Shown here piece after piece: positions 10,020 through 22,570 of a DNA stretch of 64,000 bases (position 1 is its first letter; every line of letters begins with the position of its first letter). Source of the DNA: Macrothele yani (Eukaryota > Arthropoda > Arachnida > Araneae > Macrothelidae); contig CM077013.1 in assembly GCA_039090855.1 (NCBI GenBank), positions 136,979,240 through 137,043,239 of the forward strand, read 5' to 3'. The translations under genes and the position numbers were made by a program. The notes beneath the pieces were generated by a model that was not told the DNA's origin, did not search any database, and saw nothing but the letters and a program-made list of their open reading frames with translations.

Positions 10020-11219
10020 CTTTCTTGTTAGTTCAGCTATCTTTATGAGCAAAACATAATACAAAACGCGTATTTTCATTAATGGTCCGTCAGATGGCAG
10101 CACTAATAAACCCGTAATTTCCCAGATACACGTCTATCACCACAGTAGGTGCATTTAGACGGAACACAAATTTTAATGCACTTATTGTCGTAAGAGTGAA
10201 ATTGCTCGCCTTGTTAGCTAAAATATTGCGCCCACTGAAACTATTAAAACTTTACCTGCTCCAGACATTTTATCCTGTATTACAAAATAGCTGCTGGAGT
10301 TGGGTCTAAGAAAACTAAAAATATGGAAGGAACATTATCTAATCGATACTCTCATTATGTACTACAAAATTAATAACTAGAGACCGTGGCGCACTCAGTG
10401 GGAGTAGCCCAAGGTCCCGGGCTTTCCCGGGCCATCCCCGTTAGCTACCACTTGGTCCGTTTTTTCTTCTTGGCTGTTTAGATTTGCACATGGTTTTTAA
10501 ATATATATTTTACGAATAATTTGAAACGCACTTTATATGACGGAGATATTTTTATCGGTTCTCAATGTTTTGCGAGATTTGTTCTCTGGGGTATTTTTAT
10601 ATGCATCTTAAATATTTTGAGCCACCCCCAGGGGCAGATTGGCCCACCGGGACATTTCCCGGTGGACCACTCGAGAAATGGTACACTATTTCTCGTATCC
10701 TCTTCATCTGGATTGTTTGAAAAAAACGGTACTTATGAATAAGAATTGCGAACTTCATTTGAGCTTTATGTTATTTGTCCAAAATGCTATTATCTTACAA
10801 AAAATTTGGCGCTTCCTTCTATCTATATGTATATGTTGGGTGTCTGCTCTAAAATGACGAAGCAAAATTCTTTCTACTTCAGTGAAAATTTTGCTGCTGG
10901 ACTGAGCACGCCAACTACGTACGATCATAAGCGTAGATCGTTGGACTTGGAGTCAAAGGATCATTGGTAAGCGCTATCCCCATTTTTTAATCCGGAAGGA
11001 GGTACTAGTAACAATTTTGATGGTATATTATCCACGTACAGACATAGAGCACAAAGCGATTCTCCGGCAGAGATGTTTCGAAATTCGTGTCCCATCCACA
11101 TTATTCTTAAAAGAAACAACGATTTATAGGTACTGGTTCATGGATCAAAATAATGAGTAGACGTAAAAAGGGGGTGGTACGAATACCGTTGCGCAGTAGA
11201 CAATCAGTGACCAAACATA
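10020..11219. other. No gene; two GC-rich repeat ends
   Basis: Two GC-rich stretches stand out. One is 10381-10460, with CCCGGGCTTTCCCGGG. The other is 10618-10680, starting CCAGGGGCAGATTGGCCCAC and containing ACCGGGACATTTCCCGGT, which looks like a hAT-type end. Open frames here are under 75 codons and unsupported. Confidence 0.45.
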
Positions 11220-11221
11220 TA

Positions 11222-11978
11222 CAGGGTGATTCATAAAGAAGTATACAGTTTTTAACGCACTACAATACAAGAACAATGTAAGATATTTTATGTTACCTGT
11301 AACAGAATTGTTGGGGAATGTTTCAAGTTTTTTAGAGACAGTCACAGATGTTGTTCTAAGTGTGCACCCTTAGTCACACGGCACACATCGAGCTGGTAAT
11401 CCATTTCCGCCCAAACGCGAGATAAAATATCTGAATCAAGTTTAGTGATAGTGGCTGTGATACGCTGTTTCAGCTCCGCTAGATCAAGAGGAAGGGGAAT
11501 TATCCAGACAGTGGGCTGTGAAATCTGCACTTCACGACTCACCCTCCACGTTGATTTTCCCGGGCTTCATTGAATGGCGGTGCAAACACTTCCGACGACT
11601 TCTTCCGATACACGCGGTCGTCCAGGACTTTTAAGTTTGCACAAACAGCCCGTAGTTTCAAATTTTTTATGCCAATCGTAGATACATTTTCTGGTTGGAG
11701 ATTCCTTTCCGAATCGTGATCGAAAATGCCATTGCACAACAGTTACAGATTCCGTTTTGCTCAATTCAAGAACACAAAACGCCTTCTCCACTGCGGACGC
11801 TGCCATTTTGACTGACTAGTCACGTGACACGAGAGCTATCGCCTACGTCACTTCCCTCAGTAGCGGGACACAAACTTTATGAGTACATCTACCTAACGGT
11901 TCGCAGTTGTGGTCCGTGTCTTCAACTGTTACTATTTTACAGCATCTGGAAACTGTATACTTATTTATGAATCACCCA

Positions 11979-11979
<1 letters not shown>
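11222..11979 (-). mobile_element. Internally deleted mariner-type element (DUF4817-like transposase)
   Basis: TIRs of about 30 bp (CAGGGTGATTCATAAAGAAG and its inverse) are flanked by TA on both sides. The minus strand 11567-11806 encodes an N-terminal helix-turn-helix region starting MAASAVEKAFCVLELSKTES. It includes IYDWHKKFETTGCLC and KSPGRPRVSEE, a layout known from arthropod mariner-type transposases with a DUF4817-like head. At 11342-11542 the C-terminal tail RVWAEMDYQLDVCRVTKGAH follows at once. The DDE core is therefore deleted and this is a 758-bp non-autonomous derivative. Confidence 0.85.

Positions 11980-12041
<62 letters not shown>
11980..12041. repeat. (TA)n microsatellite
   Basis: About 30 TA units start exactly at the TA target site on the right of the mariner-type element. 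Similar (TA)n tracts lie at 12832-12850, 13381-13404, 13923-13949, 14096-14109, 14817-14829, 16685-16713, 31733-31752 and 34604-34617, almost always at an element boundary. Confidence 0.97.
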
Positions 12042-12046
<5 letters not shown>

Positions 12047-12131
12047 ATACAAAAACATAGTAAACACAAAATTGCAAAAATATAATGCCATGACCTCGCG
12101 CTTTGCTGCAGGGGTCAATGTCACCTGAAAT

Positions 12132-12831
12132 AAAATACATAAATAAAGCAGACACTACAAGCACAATAGAACTCTATTAAATATGTGACAGCCATAAATA
12201 ATATAAGGTCAGCCACCGGGTGCCAATCTTCAGGGGAGGATGCACCCGACGGCTTAACTTCTGACAGGTTATATGCGGACGTCCTGATTTAGCAACCTCG
12301 ACCGAATAAAGTTGTCCTTCCCCACTGTAAATATACCATGTATGCTAGGAAAGAATGGTTAAATGCTCCGAGTTGCCCCGGATCATTTAACTATTCTTTC
12401 CTAGATGCATGGTATATTTTACAGTGGGGAAGGACAACTTCACTCTTCTATATAATTCTGAACGTACCCTTTACCTACGCATTAACACAATGATGAGCTC
12501 TAAAGGTGGATGGCCACGGTAAATTGTGTTTACCGGTCGTGGGCACCAGTCAGGTTTAAGGTATGTCTATTTTGAATGTTTAAATTTGTTACTTAAGTTG
12601 ATTTTAAAGTATATTTCCTGAGAGATAGGGAGGATGGGATGTGCAGTTTATTTTTATTCGGTCGGGGTTGCTAAATCAGGACGTCCGCATGAAACCTGTC
12701 AGAAGCTCAGCCGTCGGGTGCATCCTCCCCTGAAGATTGGCACCCAGTGGCTGACCTTATATTATTTATGGTTGTCACATATTTAATAGAAATCTACTGT
12801 GCTTGTAGTGTCTGCGTTATTCATGCATTTT
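12132..12831. repeat. Foldback (palindromic) element with insert in right arm
   Basis: The left arm (12132-12378) and right arm pair almost throughout. TGCACCCGACGG pairs with CCGTCGGGTGCA, and GGACGTCCTGATTTAGCAA-type blocks pair around 12290 and 12680. An inner pair (about 12316-12375 with 12383-12440) carries GTTGTCCTTCCCCACTGTAAA and its complement. The right arm is interrupted at about 12441-12650 by ~205 bp absent from the left arm. No coding capacity is present. TA tracts border the right end. Confidence 0.85.
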
Positions 12832-12865
12832 ATATATATATATATATATAATCGGCGTATAATAC

Positions 12866-13375
12866 TTGCCTGAAGAGCTTTTGGAAGAAACAGTATAATT
12901 TTCAAGAGCAGTATGCCATTATGTCTTAAAAGAAAAGTGTTTAATCAATGCATCCTGCCAGTGCTTAGGTATGAAGCACAGACATGGACCTTAACTCAAA
13001 AAGACATACAAAGACTGCAGACAACTGAAAGCAGCATGAAGAGATGCATGCTTGTTGCAACCAGGAAACATAAGAAGAGGAACTTGTGGATAAGGAAAAT
13101 GACAGGGGTGGACGACATCATGACGGGAGTGAAATCACTGAAATGGCAATGAGCTGGACATGTTGCCAGAGGAACGGACCACCGATGGGCAACAGAAATT
13201 TTAGACTGGATTTCAAGGGACAGGAATAGACCCAGAAGAAGGCCCCATGGGAGATGGATGGATGGAATTCGGGAGTATGGTGGAGTGACAGGGAGGAGAC
13301 AGGCTCAAGACAGACAACTGTGGAAGAAACTTGGAGATACCTTCATCCATCAGTGGATTGGTAATGGTTGACGAT
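12866..13375 (+). pseudogene. RTE retrotransposon 3' fragment
   Basis: The plus strand reads the C-terminal tail of the RTE ORF also seen at 31.9-34.6 and 42.3-45.5 kb. It includes MPLCLKRKVFNQCILPVLRYEAQTW, a variant of the usual LTYGAETWTL, and IRKMTGVDDIMTGVKSLKWQ, then a stop inside the usual WAGHTARRTDHRW stretch. The rest follows in degraded form to a GGTTGACGATAATGATTATATA end. It is 5'-truncated, as is usual for LINEs. Confidence 0.9.
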
Positions 13376-13402
13376 AATGATTATATATATATATATATAT
13401 AT

Positions 13403-13808
13403 ATATTCTATAAAGAAGATACCTAAGCAAAAAAATACATATTATATTTTTGACTCACACCTAGTACAACATAGAAAAGGTTATGTATCTACCTGTGTGA
13501 TCAAAAGGAAAAAAGGTAAAAAATAAAATAAAACAACTGAATGTAGAAGGTGTCGAGAATACTGAGCCTTGGCTTTATCAAGGACCAGCAAAAACTCTGC
13601 ATTTTCTCACTTCCACAAAGACCTAGGTCCTTGATAAAGCCAAGGCTCAGTATTCTCGACACCTTCTACATTCAGTTGTTTTATTTTATTTTTTACCTTT
13701 TTTTCCTTTTGATCACACAGGTAGATACATAACCTTTTCTATGTTGTACTAGGTGTGAGTCAAAAATATAATATGTATTTTTTTGCTTAGGTATCTTCTT
13801 TATAGAAT
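13403..13808. repeat. Near-perfect palindrome (foldback), 184-bp arms
   Basis: The left arm 13403-13586 starts ATTCTATAAAGAAGATACC. It is matched almost base for base by the complement at 13626-13808, ending GGTATCTTCTTTATAGAAT. The loop is 39 bp (13587-13625). High arm identity implies recent origin or ongoing arm homogenisation. TA repeats adjoin the left end. It contains no gene; open frames across it mirror each other. Confidence 0.97.
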
Positions 13809-14104
13809 GTGAATTCTGAATTTTCAAAACTGCTGCGTTGCGCGTTTTGATTTTCAGGTTATTTTGCACCCTTCGTTTTAAATTCTAAAATTTTTTCCTT
13901 AGTCTTCAGTTTTGCTCTTTAGTATATATATATATATATATATATATATGCATTGCTCGACATAGTGGTGATTTCCACCGAATATTTTTCGTCTTGCCCA
14001 ATTAAATAAATCTTTTTGTTCTTTGTGTATATCATTTTCAATAAAGAAAAAAATCCTGAATTGAAATATCTCTAAAAAATGAAGGTTTTCCCATGATATA
14101 TATA

Positions 14105-14815
14105 TATATCATCATCATTGTCAACCATTATCAATCCACTGCTGGACGAAGGTCTCTCCAAGCCTCTTCCACAACGGTCTGTCTTGTGCCAGTCTCCCCC
14201 ATGTTACTCCCGCATACTTTCGAATTTCATCCACCCATCTTCCATGTGGTCTTCTTCTGGTTCTTTCCCTGTCCCTTGGAATCCAATCTAAAATTTCGAC
14301 TGTCCATCGATGGTCTGTCCTTCTGGCAGTATGCCCAGCCCATTGCCATTTCAGGGATTTTACTCTGATCATGATATCTTCCACTCTTGTCATTTTTCGG
14401 ATCCACGAGTTCCTCTTCTTATCTCTCCGAGTTACACCAAGCATGCACCTCTCCATGCTACTTTGAGTTGTCTGTAGCCTATGTATGTCTCTTTTAGTTA
14501 AGGTCCACGTCTCTGCACCATACGTAAGCACTGGAAGGATGCATTGGTCAAACACTTTTCTTTTAAGACATAATGGCATATTGCTCTTGAAAATTATGCT
14601 GTTTCTTCCAAAAGCTCTCCAGGCAAGTTTTATACGCCAATTAATTTCTTCATCAATGTGACCCTCACTTGATATCTGCCGTCCAAGATAAACGTACGCA
14701 TCTGTTATCTCCAGCTTTTCACCATCAATCGATAAATCTTCATTTCTTGTAAAAGAATTGTACATCATCTCTGAAAGTTCATTTTTAATATCACTTCTTT
14801 ACTCTTGTCAGCAGG
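14105..14815 (-). pseudogene. RTE retrotransposon 3' fragment
   Basis: The minus strand has one open frame (14121-14768) for the last ~215 residues of the RTE ORF. It includes LSIDGEKLEITDAYVYLGRQ, ISSEGHIDEEINWR, NMPLCLKRKVFDQC and WAGHTARRTDHRW, ending FVQQWIDNG. This is the thumb/C-terminal region beyond the polymerase motifs. The 3' tail of ATG/ATC triplets meets a (TA)n tract at 14096, and the 5' truncation meets another at 14817. Confidence 0.93.
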
Positions 14816-14842
14816 TATATATATATATACTGGATAAAAGTC

Positions 14843-15262
14843 CACTCAGGTTTCTTCCACAACAGACTGCCTTGGGCCAGTCTCCTCCATGACACTCTCG
14901 CATGCTTTTGAATTTCATCCACCCATCTCCCACGTGGTCTTCTTTTGGGACTTTTCCTGTCTCTTGGAATCCAGTATAAATTTCGTTGTCCATCGGTGAT
15001 CCTTGTGAATGTGTCCATCCCACTGTCATATTGCCAGGAGAACGGATCACCGATAGACAACCGAAATTTTAGACTTGATTCCAAGAGACAGGAAGAAACC
15101 GAAAAGAAGACCACGTGGGAGATGGTTGGATGAAATGCGAAAGCACGCAGGAGTGATATGGAGGAGACTGGCCCAAGACAGACTGTTGTGGAAGAAACTT
15201 GGGGTGACCTTCATCCATCAGTGAATTGATAATGGTTGATAATGATGATGCTGATGCTGATG
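14843..15262. pseudogene. Two RTE 3' ends head to head
   Basis: A minus-strand RTE tail (about 14843-15032) meets a plus-strand tail (about 15034-15262) at the CATCGGTGATCC / GGATCACCGAT point. Both copies start at nearly the same internal RTE position (the TDHRW codons) and run outward to their 3' ends. The right copy ends in a GATGATGCTGATGCTGATG tail. Neither has coding value. The arrangement makes a third, less perfect palindrome in this 4-kb stretch. Confidence 0.85.
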
Positions 15263-15287
15263 TATTATACAGGTATATCTATCTATA

Positions 15288-16588
15288 TATAGAGAGAGAA
15301 TGAATTGTAAAAAATCAGAATTGCAAAAAATTAAAATTCCATAAAGAATACAGAATTAAATTCAAAATGGAAGTTCAAAATTGAAAACCGAAAAGTAAAA
15401 AACAGAAAACAGGTTGCCATCATTAGGAGAGCATCAACCTGCGGGAGTGCCCTTTCTACTGCCAACAAACGACAAGGAGAACCAAAAATGTCGGTTGGTC
15501 ATTCTCCCTAGGCCGCCAGACCAAAAGCCAAAACAGACACAGTAATTCAAAAAACAAGAATATAAACACTGAAAAAAATATAAAAAAAGCTTACCGGCAA
15601 ACCAGACTGGTCAACGCCATGAATAAAGATCAAACTGAACTGGACCAACGAACCACAAGAACCCAAATATATATGAAAACGTTAAAGTGGTCGCGGTTAT
15701 ATAACATCCCAGCAAGCCAAACAAAATGTGTGAAATGACGAGATGCAAAACTGTATATGTAAATAGAAATCTTCAATCACTAGGGACCCACCAAGTAGTA
15801 CTTTATAATGACATGCTTTACTAATATAGGACCTAACAATATTTAGTAAATCAGGCAATATAAAGTGCCACTTGGTGGGTTCCTAGTGGTTGAAGATTTC
15901 TATGCAGCCCCGGTGGCACAGTGGTCTAAGGCGCTGGCCTCTGATCATTCGTCCGTAAGGGGTCCGGGTTCGAATCCCGGTGAGGCATGGACGTTGTGTT
16001 TGTCTTACGGCACTGGCTCTCTCCCTTCCCTGGAACCAGTGACCCTAAATTAGGGACGGGCGACTGCTTATAGCCCATTGAGTTGCTCACGGTGGTCGTT
16101 AAACCTCCAATTAAAAAAAAAAGATTTCTATTTATACATATACAGTTTTTCATCTCGTCACTTCCCACATTTTTTTTGGTTTGCTGGGATGTTATCTCAC
16201 CGTGACCATTTTAACGTTTTCATATATATTTGGGTTCTTGTGGGTCGTTGGTCCAATTCAGTTTGATTTTCATTCATGGCGTTGACCTGTCTGGTCTGCC
16301 GGTAAGCCTTTTTTAACATTTTTTCAGTGTTTATATTCTTGTTTTTTGAATTCCCGTGTCTGTTTTGGCGTTTGGTCTGTCGGCCTAGGGAGGACATTTT
16401 TGGTTTTCCTTGTCGTTTGTCGGTACTAGAAAGGCCACTCCCGCAGGATGATGCTCTCTTGATGACGGCAACCTGTTTTTTATTTTTCGGTTTTCAATTT
16501 TGAACTTCCATTTTGAATTTAATTCTGTATTCTTTATGGAATTTAAATTTTTTGAAATTCTGATTTTTTACAATTCACTCTATATTTG
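15288..16588. repeat. Large foldback element with SINE-A in right arm
   Basis: The left arm runs from about 15288 (AGAGAATGAATTG) to 15826. The right arm runs from about 15839 to 16588 (CAATTCACTCTATATTTGC). Paired landmarks include CAACCTGCGGGAGTG with CACTCCCGCAGG, CCAGACTGGTCAACGCCATG with CATGGCGTTGACCTGTCTGG, and CACTAGGGACCCACCAAG with CTTGGTGGGTTCCTAGTG. Removing the SINE at 15904-16120 and one 11-bp duplication leaves arms of ~530 bp and a loop of about 12 bp. No protein-coding content is seen. Confidence 0.93.
15904..16120 (+). mobile_element. SINE-A with 11-bp target duplication
   Basis: Full-length tRNA-derived SINE: A box TGGCACAGTGGTCTAAGGCG, B box GGTTCGAATCC, the CACTGGCTCTCTCCCTTCCC body, CTAAATTAGGGACGGGCGAC, GGTCGTTAAACCTCC and a poly-A tail. 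The duplication AAGATTTCTAT lies at 15893-15903 and 16121-16131, which proves retroposition into the right arm of an existing palindrome. Confidence 0.96.
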
Positions 16589-16946
16589 CTACTTACTACA
16601 TGAGGTACAGCTGCCTTAGGCGCTTCTCATGATACTAGCTATATTTTTGCGTTTTGTTTTTCCTTTCTTATTTTTGCAAATTAATTTATATATTTATATA
16701 TATATATATATACAGCATGAAAAAACCTAAAACCTTAATTATATTTCAATTCAGGATTTTTTTTTTGTCGCTGAAAATGACAGGCACAAAGAACAAAACA
16801 TTTCGTTTAACTGAGCAAGACGAAATATATTGGGTGGAAATCCTCACTACAAAAAAATATTGGGGAAAGAGCTTTGACTTACCCCTATACTCGGCACATA
16901 TAGTGTGGCTGAAATCACAGATGTCTTTTATTTAAATTTGACTTAG

Positions 16947-17082
16947 ATTGCCTACTTTAACCCAGATTGACACTATGTGAGTTTCGTTTGCGTTTTGTGC
17001 CTCCCAACCACTGAGAAAGTGGTTGGGAAGCACAAAACGCAAATGAAACTCACATAGCGTCATCTGGGTTAAAGTAGGCAAT
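16947..17082. repeat. Palindrome, 66-bp arms
   Basis: ATTGCCTACTTTAACCCAGA at 16947 pairs with TCTGGGTTAAAGTAGGCAAT ending at 17082. Arms are nearly identical around a loop of about five bases (CCAACCACT, GAGAA, AGTGGTTGG). No terminal signature or target duplication was identified. Confidence 0.95.
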
Positions 17083-17186
17083 AATATTCAGAAAGAAAAT
17101 TTCATTTGGAACAGTGATACCATACCGACAGTGATTTAGTTTCAAAAGTTAACTTCCAGGACAAAAAATTGCAAGAACACCATTAG

Positions 17187-18329
<1,143 letters not shown>

Positions 18330-18330
<1 letters not shown>

Positions 18331-19192
18331 AATCCACGAACAGACGAAGTCTTTGTTAAAACTTAATGATCAAATGAGAAAACATCCAAAAACTTGGTCC
18401 TACATTGACTTTAAGTATTTTTTCATAGAAAATCACGTAGGTAAGCATTCAAGCCTTGAGAAGCAAAGAAATTCTGGTTAGAAATCCTAATGAAACAGAT
18501 AAAAAGTTAAAAAATCTTAAAAGCCTTGGGACCGCTGTCTCTCAACCCTTCATACACATGTGTATATGTTATCTTGCGTTCAGTGGATCTGTTTGATTAT
18601 TTTAAATTTTCTACAAAAAATTGAAGATTGAATCGTGAATCGAAAAGAACTGGTTATTGGACAAGTACTTCCATATTTCAGTATTCAGTGTACGATAAAT
18701 TATTCAAGTAATAAGCGATCGTTGTCTGTCAATCTGTAAAAGCGTGTGGAGGCCACCGGATCTTGACGCTTTTGCAGCAGAGAAATAACGTAAAGTTTTG
18801 TTATAAGGAAACTTTACGTAACTTTGTAGTTTCAGAATCGTCCGTCCGAAGTATAAAAGTTTCAGTATGTTTTTCCTGGGGGTAAATTTGCAAGCATATT
18901 TTTTATTCGCATATTCTATCTCCAATTGAATTAAAAATAATATATAACAATGTGTATTTTTGAACTATAAATATAAAATTGAAAAAGCAAATTCACACAC
19001 ACACAATACATTAATTTCTTAATCCAACAGAAAACATTAACCTTCAATAACAACGAAGTAATATCCCTTTATATTTGAGGCTTAATTTTGTGACCCAGTT
19101 GCCAATTTTTTTTAAGGGCTTCCACATTGGAACCGCACAGGGGCCTCGAGATCTATATAATCCAACCTTGGTGAAAAGTAATAACTTTAATT

Positions 19193-19235
<43 letters not shown>

Positions 19236-19750
19236 CTCCAGTATTTCGTTTTTGTTTTTTGTTTTTGTTTCGCAGTGTTGACGTTAACACTGCCCTTGAG
19301 ATTCCATCGTGCATTCCCAGAGGGGTTTACGCGAAATATCTACTCGAAATGTGAAGCTCTTAATAACCGAAATTTTGTTTTGTTGCTAAAGCGTTCACAC
19401 AATGCTATCCTGTCATCAGACTCGTCTTTAAATGTGAAATAAAGACCACTTACATCATTAATTGAAGGGAATAAAACTATACACTTATATCCCCCCAAAA
19501 AACAGGCTAAATATTAAGAATTTGGTGAGGCCGTATCATTAGAGGAACATTAAGTGAACTTTTTTATACGTCATACGGAGGAAAACGACTGATTGCAAGG
19601 CCGCAGAGTCGACCTTGACAAAATGTCAAAGACCGACTGACTCTTCTGTTGAACTAAAGATCGCGTTAAAAAGTCTGTAATCTGGAAACTTAGATTAGAC
19701 AGTTTAAATACGAACAAACAATTTTAAGTTACCGTAAGTTATTCCTTTTG
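18330..19750. other. No gene seen; (GA)n tract at 19197-19233
   Basis: AT-rich sequence with short open frames only and a clean (GA)n microsatellite of about 18 units. A small hairpin (ACGTAAAGTTTT with AAACTTTACGT) is at about 18788-18820. Confidence 0.6.
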
Positions 19751-19751
19751 T

Positions 19752-20340
19752 TTTTTACGCTTCCCAACCGTACGCTCCAGCTTTGTCCGCCTGTTTGTCT
19801 GTCTGTCCGTCCATCACCCTGTCCGTACGATAACTCGCGTAAAAACGGTTCGATTTCGATAAAATTTTATTATGTGGTAGGGGACCACCTGGCAACGAAT
19901 CTTATTGAAAATGGACGAAATGGGGTCAAAGTCACATAATAGCGAGATCCATTCCATTGCTCTTATGCGTCATAACTTGCTTAAAAATGGTTTGATTTCG
20001 ATGAAATTTTAGTGTGTGATAGAGGACAACCTGGGAACGAACCCTATTGAAAATGAGTGAAATGGGGTCAAAGTTCAGGACATGGGATTGGGATCCATTC
20101 CATCGCCCTTATGCGTCATAGCTTATGTAAAAATGCTTCGTTTGCGACAAAACTCCAGCATGTTGTTCCGGAGGTATACTGAACCGGTTCTGTTGAATAT
20201 GATCGAAATGGGGTAAAAGGTAAGGGCACAGGAGCGAGATTTATTCCACAGCCATTATCTTCATAACTAGAGTAATGATTTCTATTATATTGGAAAGCGT
20301 ATCATAATCAAGGCATTGCATGATTTTACTAACTTGTTTA
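19752..20340 (+). repeat. R145 element, short solo copy
   Basis: It starts with a TTTTTTACGCTTCCCAACCG terminus and the GTCTGTCTGTCCGTCC run, continues with about three ~145-bp units, and ends with the outer module (GCATGATTTTACTAACTTG). Order and orientation equal those of the 3345-5290 copy, but the CRE module is absent. The DR1-like site is variably decayed (GGGGTCAAAGTCAC, GGGGTCAAAGTTCA, GGGGTAAAAGGTAA). Because it stands alone it defines the minimal element and shows that the 1.6-5.3 kb structure is a pair. Confidence 0.75.
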
Positions 20341-21607
20341 ATATGCTATTTACTGTATCTTTCATCCGTCAATCTATGGTTACGAAATCTGCATACACTA
20401 AAACAATTCTGAAATTCACTAGCCATTTCCTGTGATTCCTTTTGTGAATTAACGAAAAATATTCCTGAATCAACCTTCTCCGTGAAATAACGAGAAGAAC
20501 TCTGAATTTCACGGACTTCTCTAATCCCAGGAAAAATCTGAATTTCTAGAAACATTTCTGCAATTCCTATCATATCTTAAAAGTAAATTGCGGGTTTTAA
20601 GATGCGTTAATAGAAACTTCTGAATTTTCATAAACCTTTTCACAATTACTTCCGTACATTAACCGAAAAATTCTGTTTTTTTCCGTATCATAAGGCGTTT
20701 TGATTAACTACTAACCCGTAAGTGGCGTCGTGCATATTTAGTGCGTAAAGAGCGTCGTGCGCGAACGACGCTTTACAGTTCTCATCTAGGCTGCTCCTAG
20801 ATGAAAACCTGTTGCTGAAAGAACGATCTTAATTACTATTTTGCACTTTAATAACACTTTGAGACCCAAATGCGAGCAAAAATTAAATATTTTAAAATAT
20901 TGTTATTGAAAATCGTGCCATTTTGTGAAACACGGAAGTTTTATTCTGAATCATATATAATGTTTTAAATTCTCTTAAAAAATAATAAAATACGTACACT
21001 TCTAAGACTGTGCATATCTGCTGCTCATGAAAAATTCTTCATAAAAACTAAGTATTAAGCTACTCCAGCGAGAATTTCTGGGAAACTGCAAGCGCTCAAC
21101 CGAAAACACGTTCAGCTTTCCGAAACGGCTTTAGCACACTCGAGTCGTATTTTTTGGCAACACTTAAGGCTTGTTTGTCTATTGCATGAAGAACACAAAT
21201 AGGAAGTTTTGCGCTTCTTTGCCTCTGGACATAGAAGGTATGTTTCTCTCTTTTCTCTTGCTAACTTTCCATCCTTTTTTTCCCTTCCCAATATGCTCCT
21301 CTTCCTGATTCCAAGAATGCGTTTCATGGACAAACGCAGTTCCCTTAAAAGTTTCGTGTTATCCAGTCTCTCTTTTAGATATGGATTTTAGCTAGAGATT
21401 TCATGAAATCCAACCCTGATAGAGGATCCCGATTACTATGAGACTGATACAGAATATATGCATTCATTGTAGTCATATCTAATTTTCGAAAAAAATGCAG
21501 CCATCGGTCAACGCCTTGTGCGATAACGAGAGCTATAAATACTGCGTTTATTATCTAATGCATCCACTCCTCCTTTTGCGCAATTATGAAAACTAATTAT
21601 TTCCGGT

Positions 21608-22447
21608 TTCCCAGTCTCTTCATCGACTTCTTTCGAGTTATGCATTATTTCGATTTCCCAGTCTCTTCATCGACTTCTTTCGAGTTATGCATTATTTCGG
21701 TTTTCCAGTCTCTTCATCTACTTCTTTCGTGTTATGCATTATTTCGATTTCCCAGTCTCTTCATCGACTTCTTTCGAGTTATGCATTATTTCGGTTTTCC
21801 AGTCTCTTCATCTACTTCTTTCGAGTTATGCATTATTTCGATTTCCCAGTCTCTTCATCGACTTCTTTCGAGTTATGCATTATTTCGGTTTTCCAGTCTC
21901 TTCATCTGCTTCTTTCGAGTTATGCATTATTTCGATTTCCCAGTCTCTTCATCGACTTCTTTCGAGTTATGCATTATTTCGGTTTTCCAGTCTCTTCATC
22001 TACTTCTTTCGAGTTATGCATTATTTCGATTTCCCAGTCTCTTCATCGACTTCTTTCGAGTTATGCATTATTTCGGTTTCCCAGTCTCTTCATCTACTTC
22101 TTTCGAGTTACGCATTATTTCGATTTCCCAGTCTCTTCATCGACTTCTTTCGAGTTATGCATTATTTCGGTTTTCCAGTCTCTTCATCTACTTCTTTCGA
22201 GTTATGCATTATTTCGATTTCCCAGTCTCTTCATCGACTTCTTCCGAGTTATGCATTATTTCGGTTTTCCAGTCTCTTCATCTACTTCTTTCGAGTTATG
22301 CATTATTTCGATTTTCCAGTCTCTTCATCGACTTCTTTCGAGTTATGCATTATTTCGGTTTTCCAGTCTCTTCGTCTACTTCTTTCGAGTTATGCATTAT
22401 TTCGATTTTCCAGCCTCTTCATCGACTTTTTCCAATGCATAACTTCT
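21608..22447. repeat. 47-bp satellite, about 18 copies, 94-bp dimer order
   Basis: The unit runs CCAGTCTCTTCATC, ACTTCTTTCGAG, TTATGCATTATTTCG. Two variants alternate: CATCGAC after CCCAG, and CATCTAC after TCCAG. A 94-bp dimer is therefore the higher-order unit. The unit has no stop in any plus frame and 47 is not a multiple of three, so all three frames stay open for 250-290 codons. Those frames are artefacts. There are no unique spacers, so it is not a CRISPR array. Confidence 0.95.
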
Positions 22448-22570
22448 TCCAAGTTATACATTGGTAGTATACTACTAATGGTAGTACCAACAAAGCGTAC
22501 CTACAGACTTTTTCATGGTACTAGAAGGTACAATTCATTAGGTTTTTGCATATGTGAACAAAACTTATTA

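Noticed and set aside
12913..13152. Independent small gene
   Set aside because: It is a 5'-truncated RTE tail.
15904..15990. tRNA gene
   Set aside because: A and B boxes are present but the acceptor stem does not close and a SINE body, poly-A tail and target duplication follow. The same applies to the other SINE-A and SINE-B heads.
21608..22447. Possible CRISPR array
   Set aside because: Units are contiguous with no unique spacers, and the context is eukaryotic.
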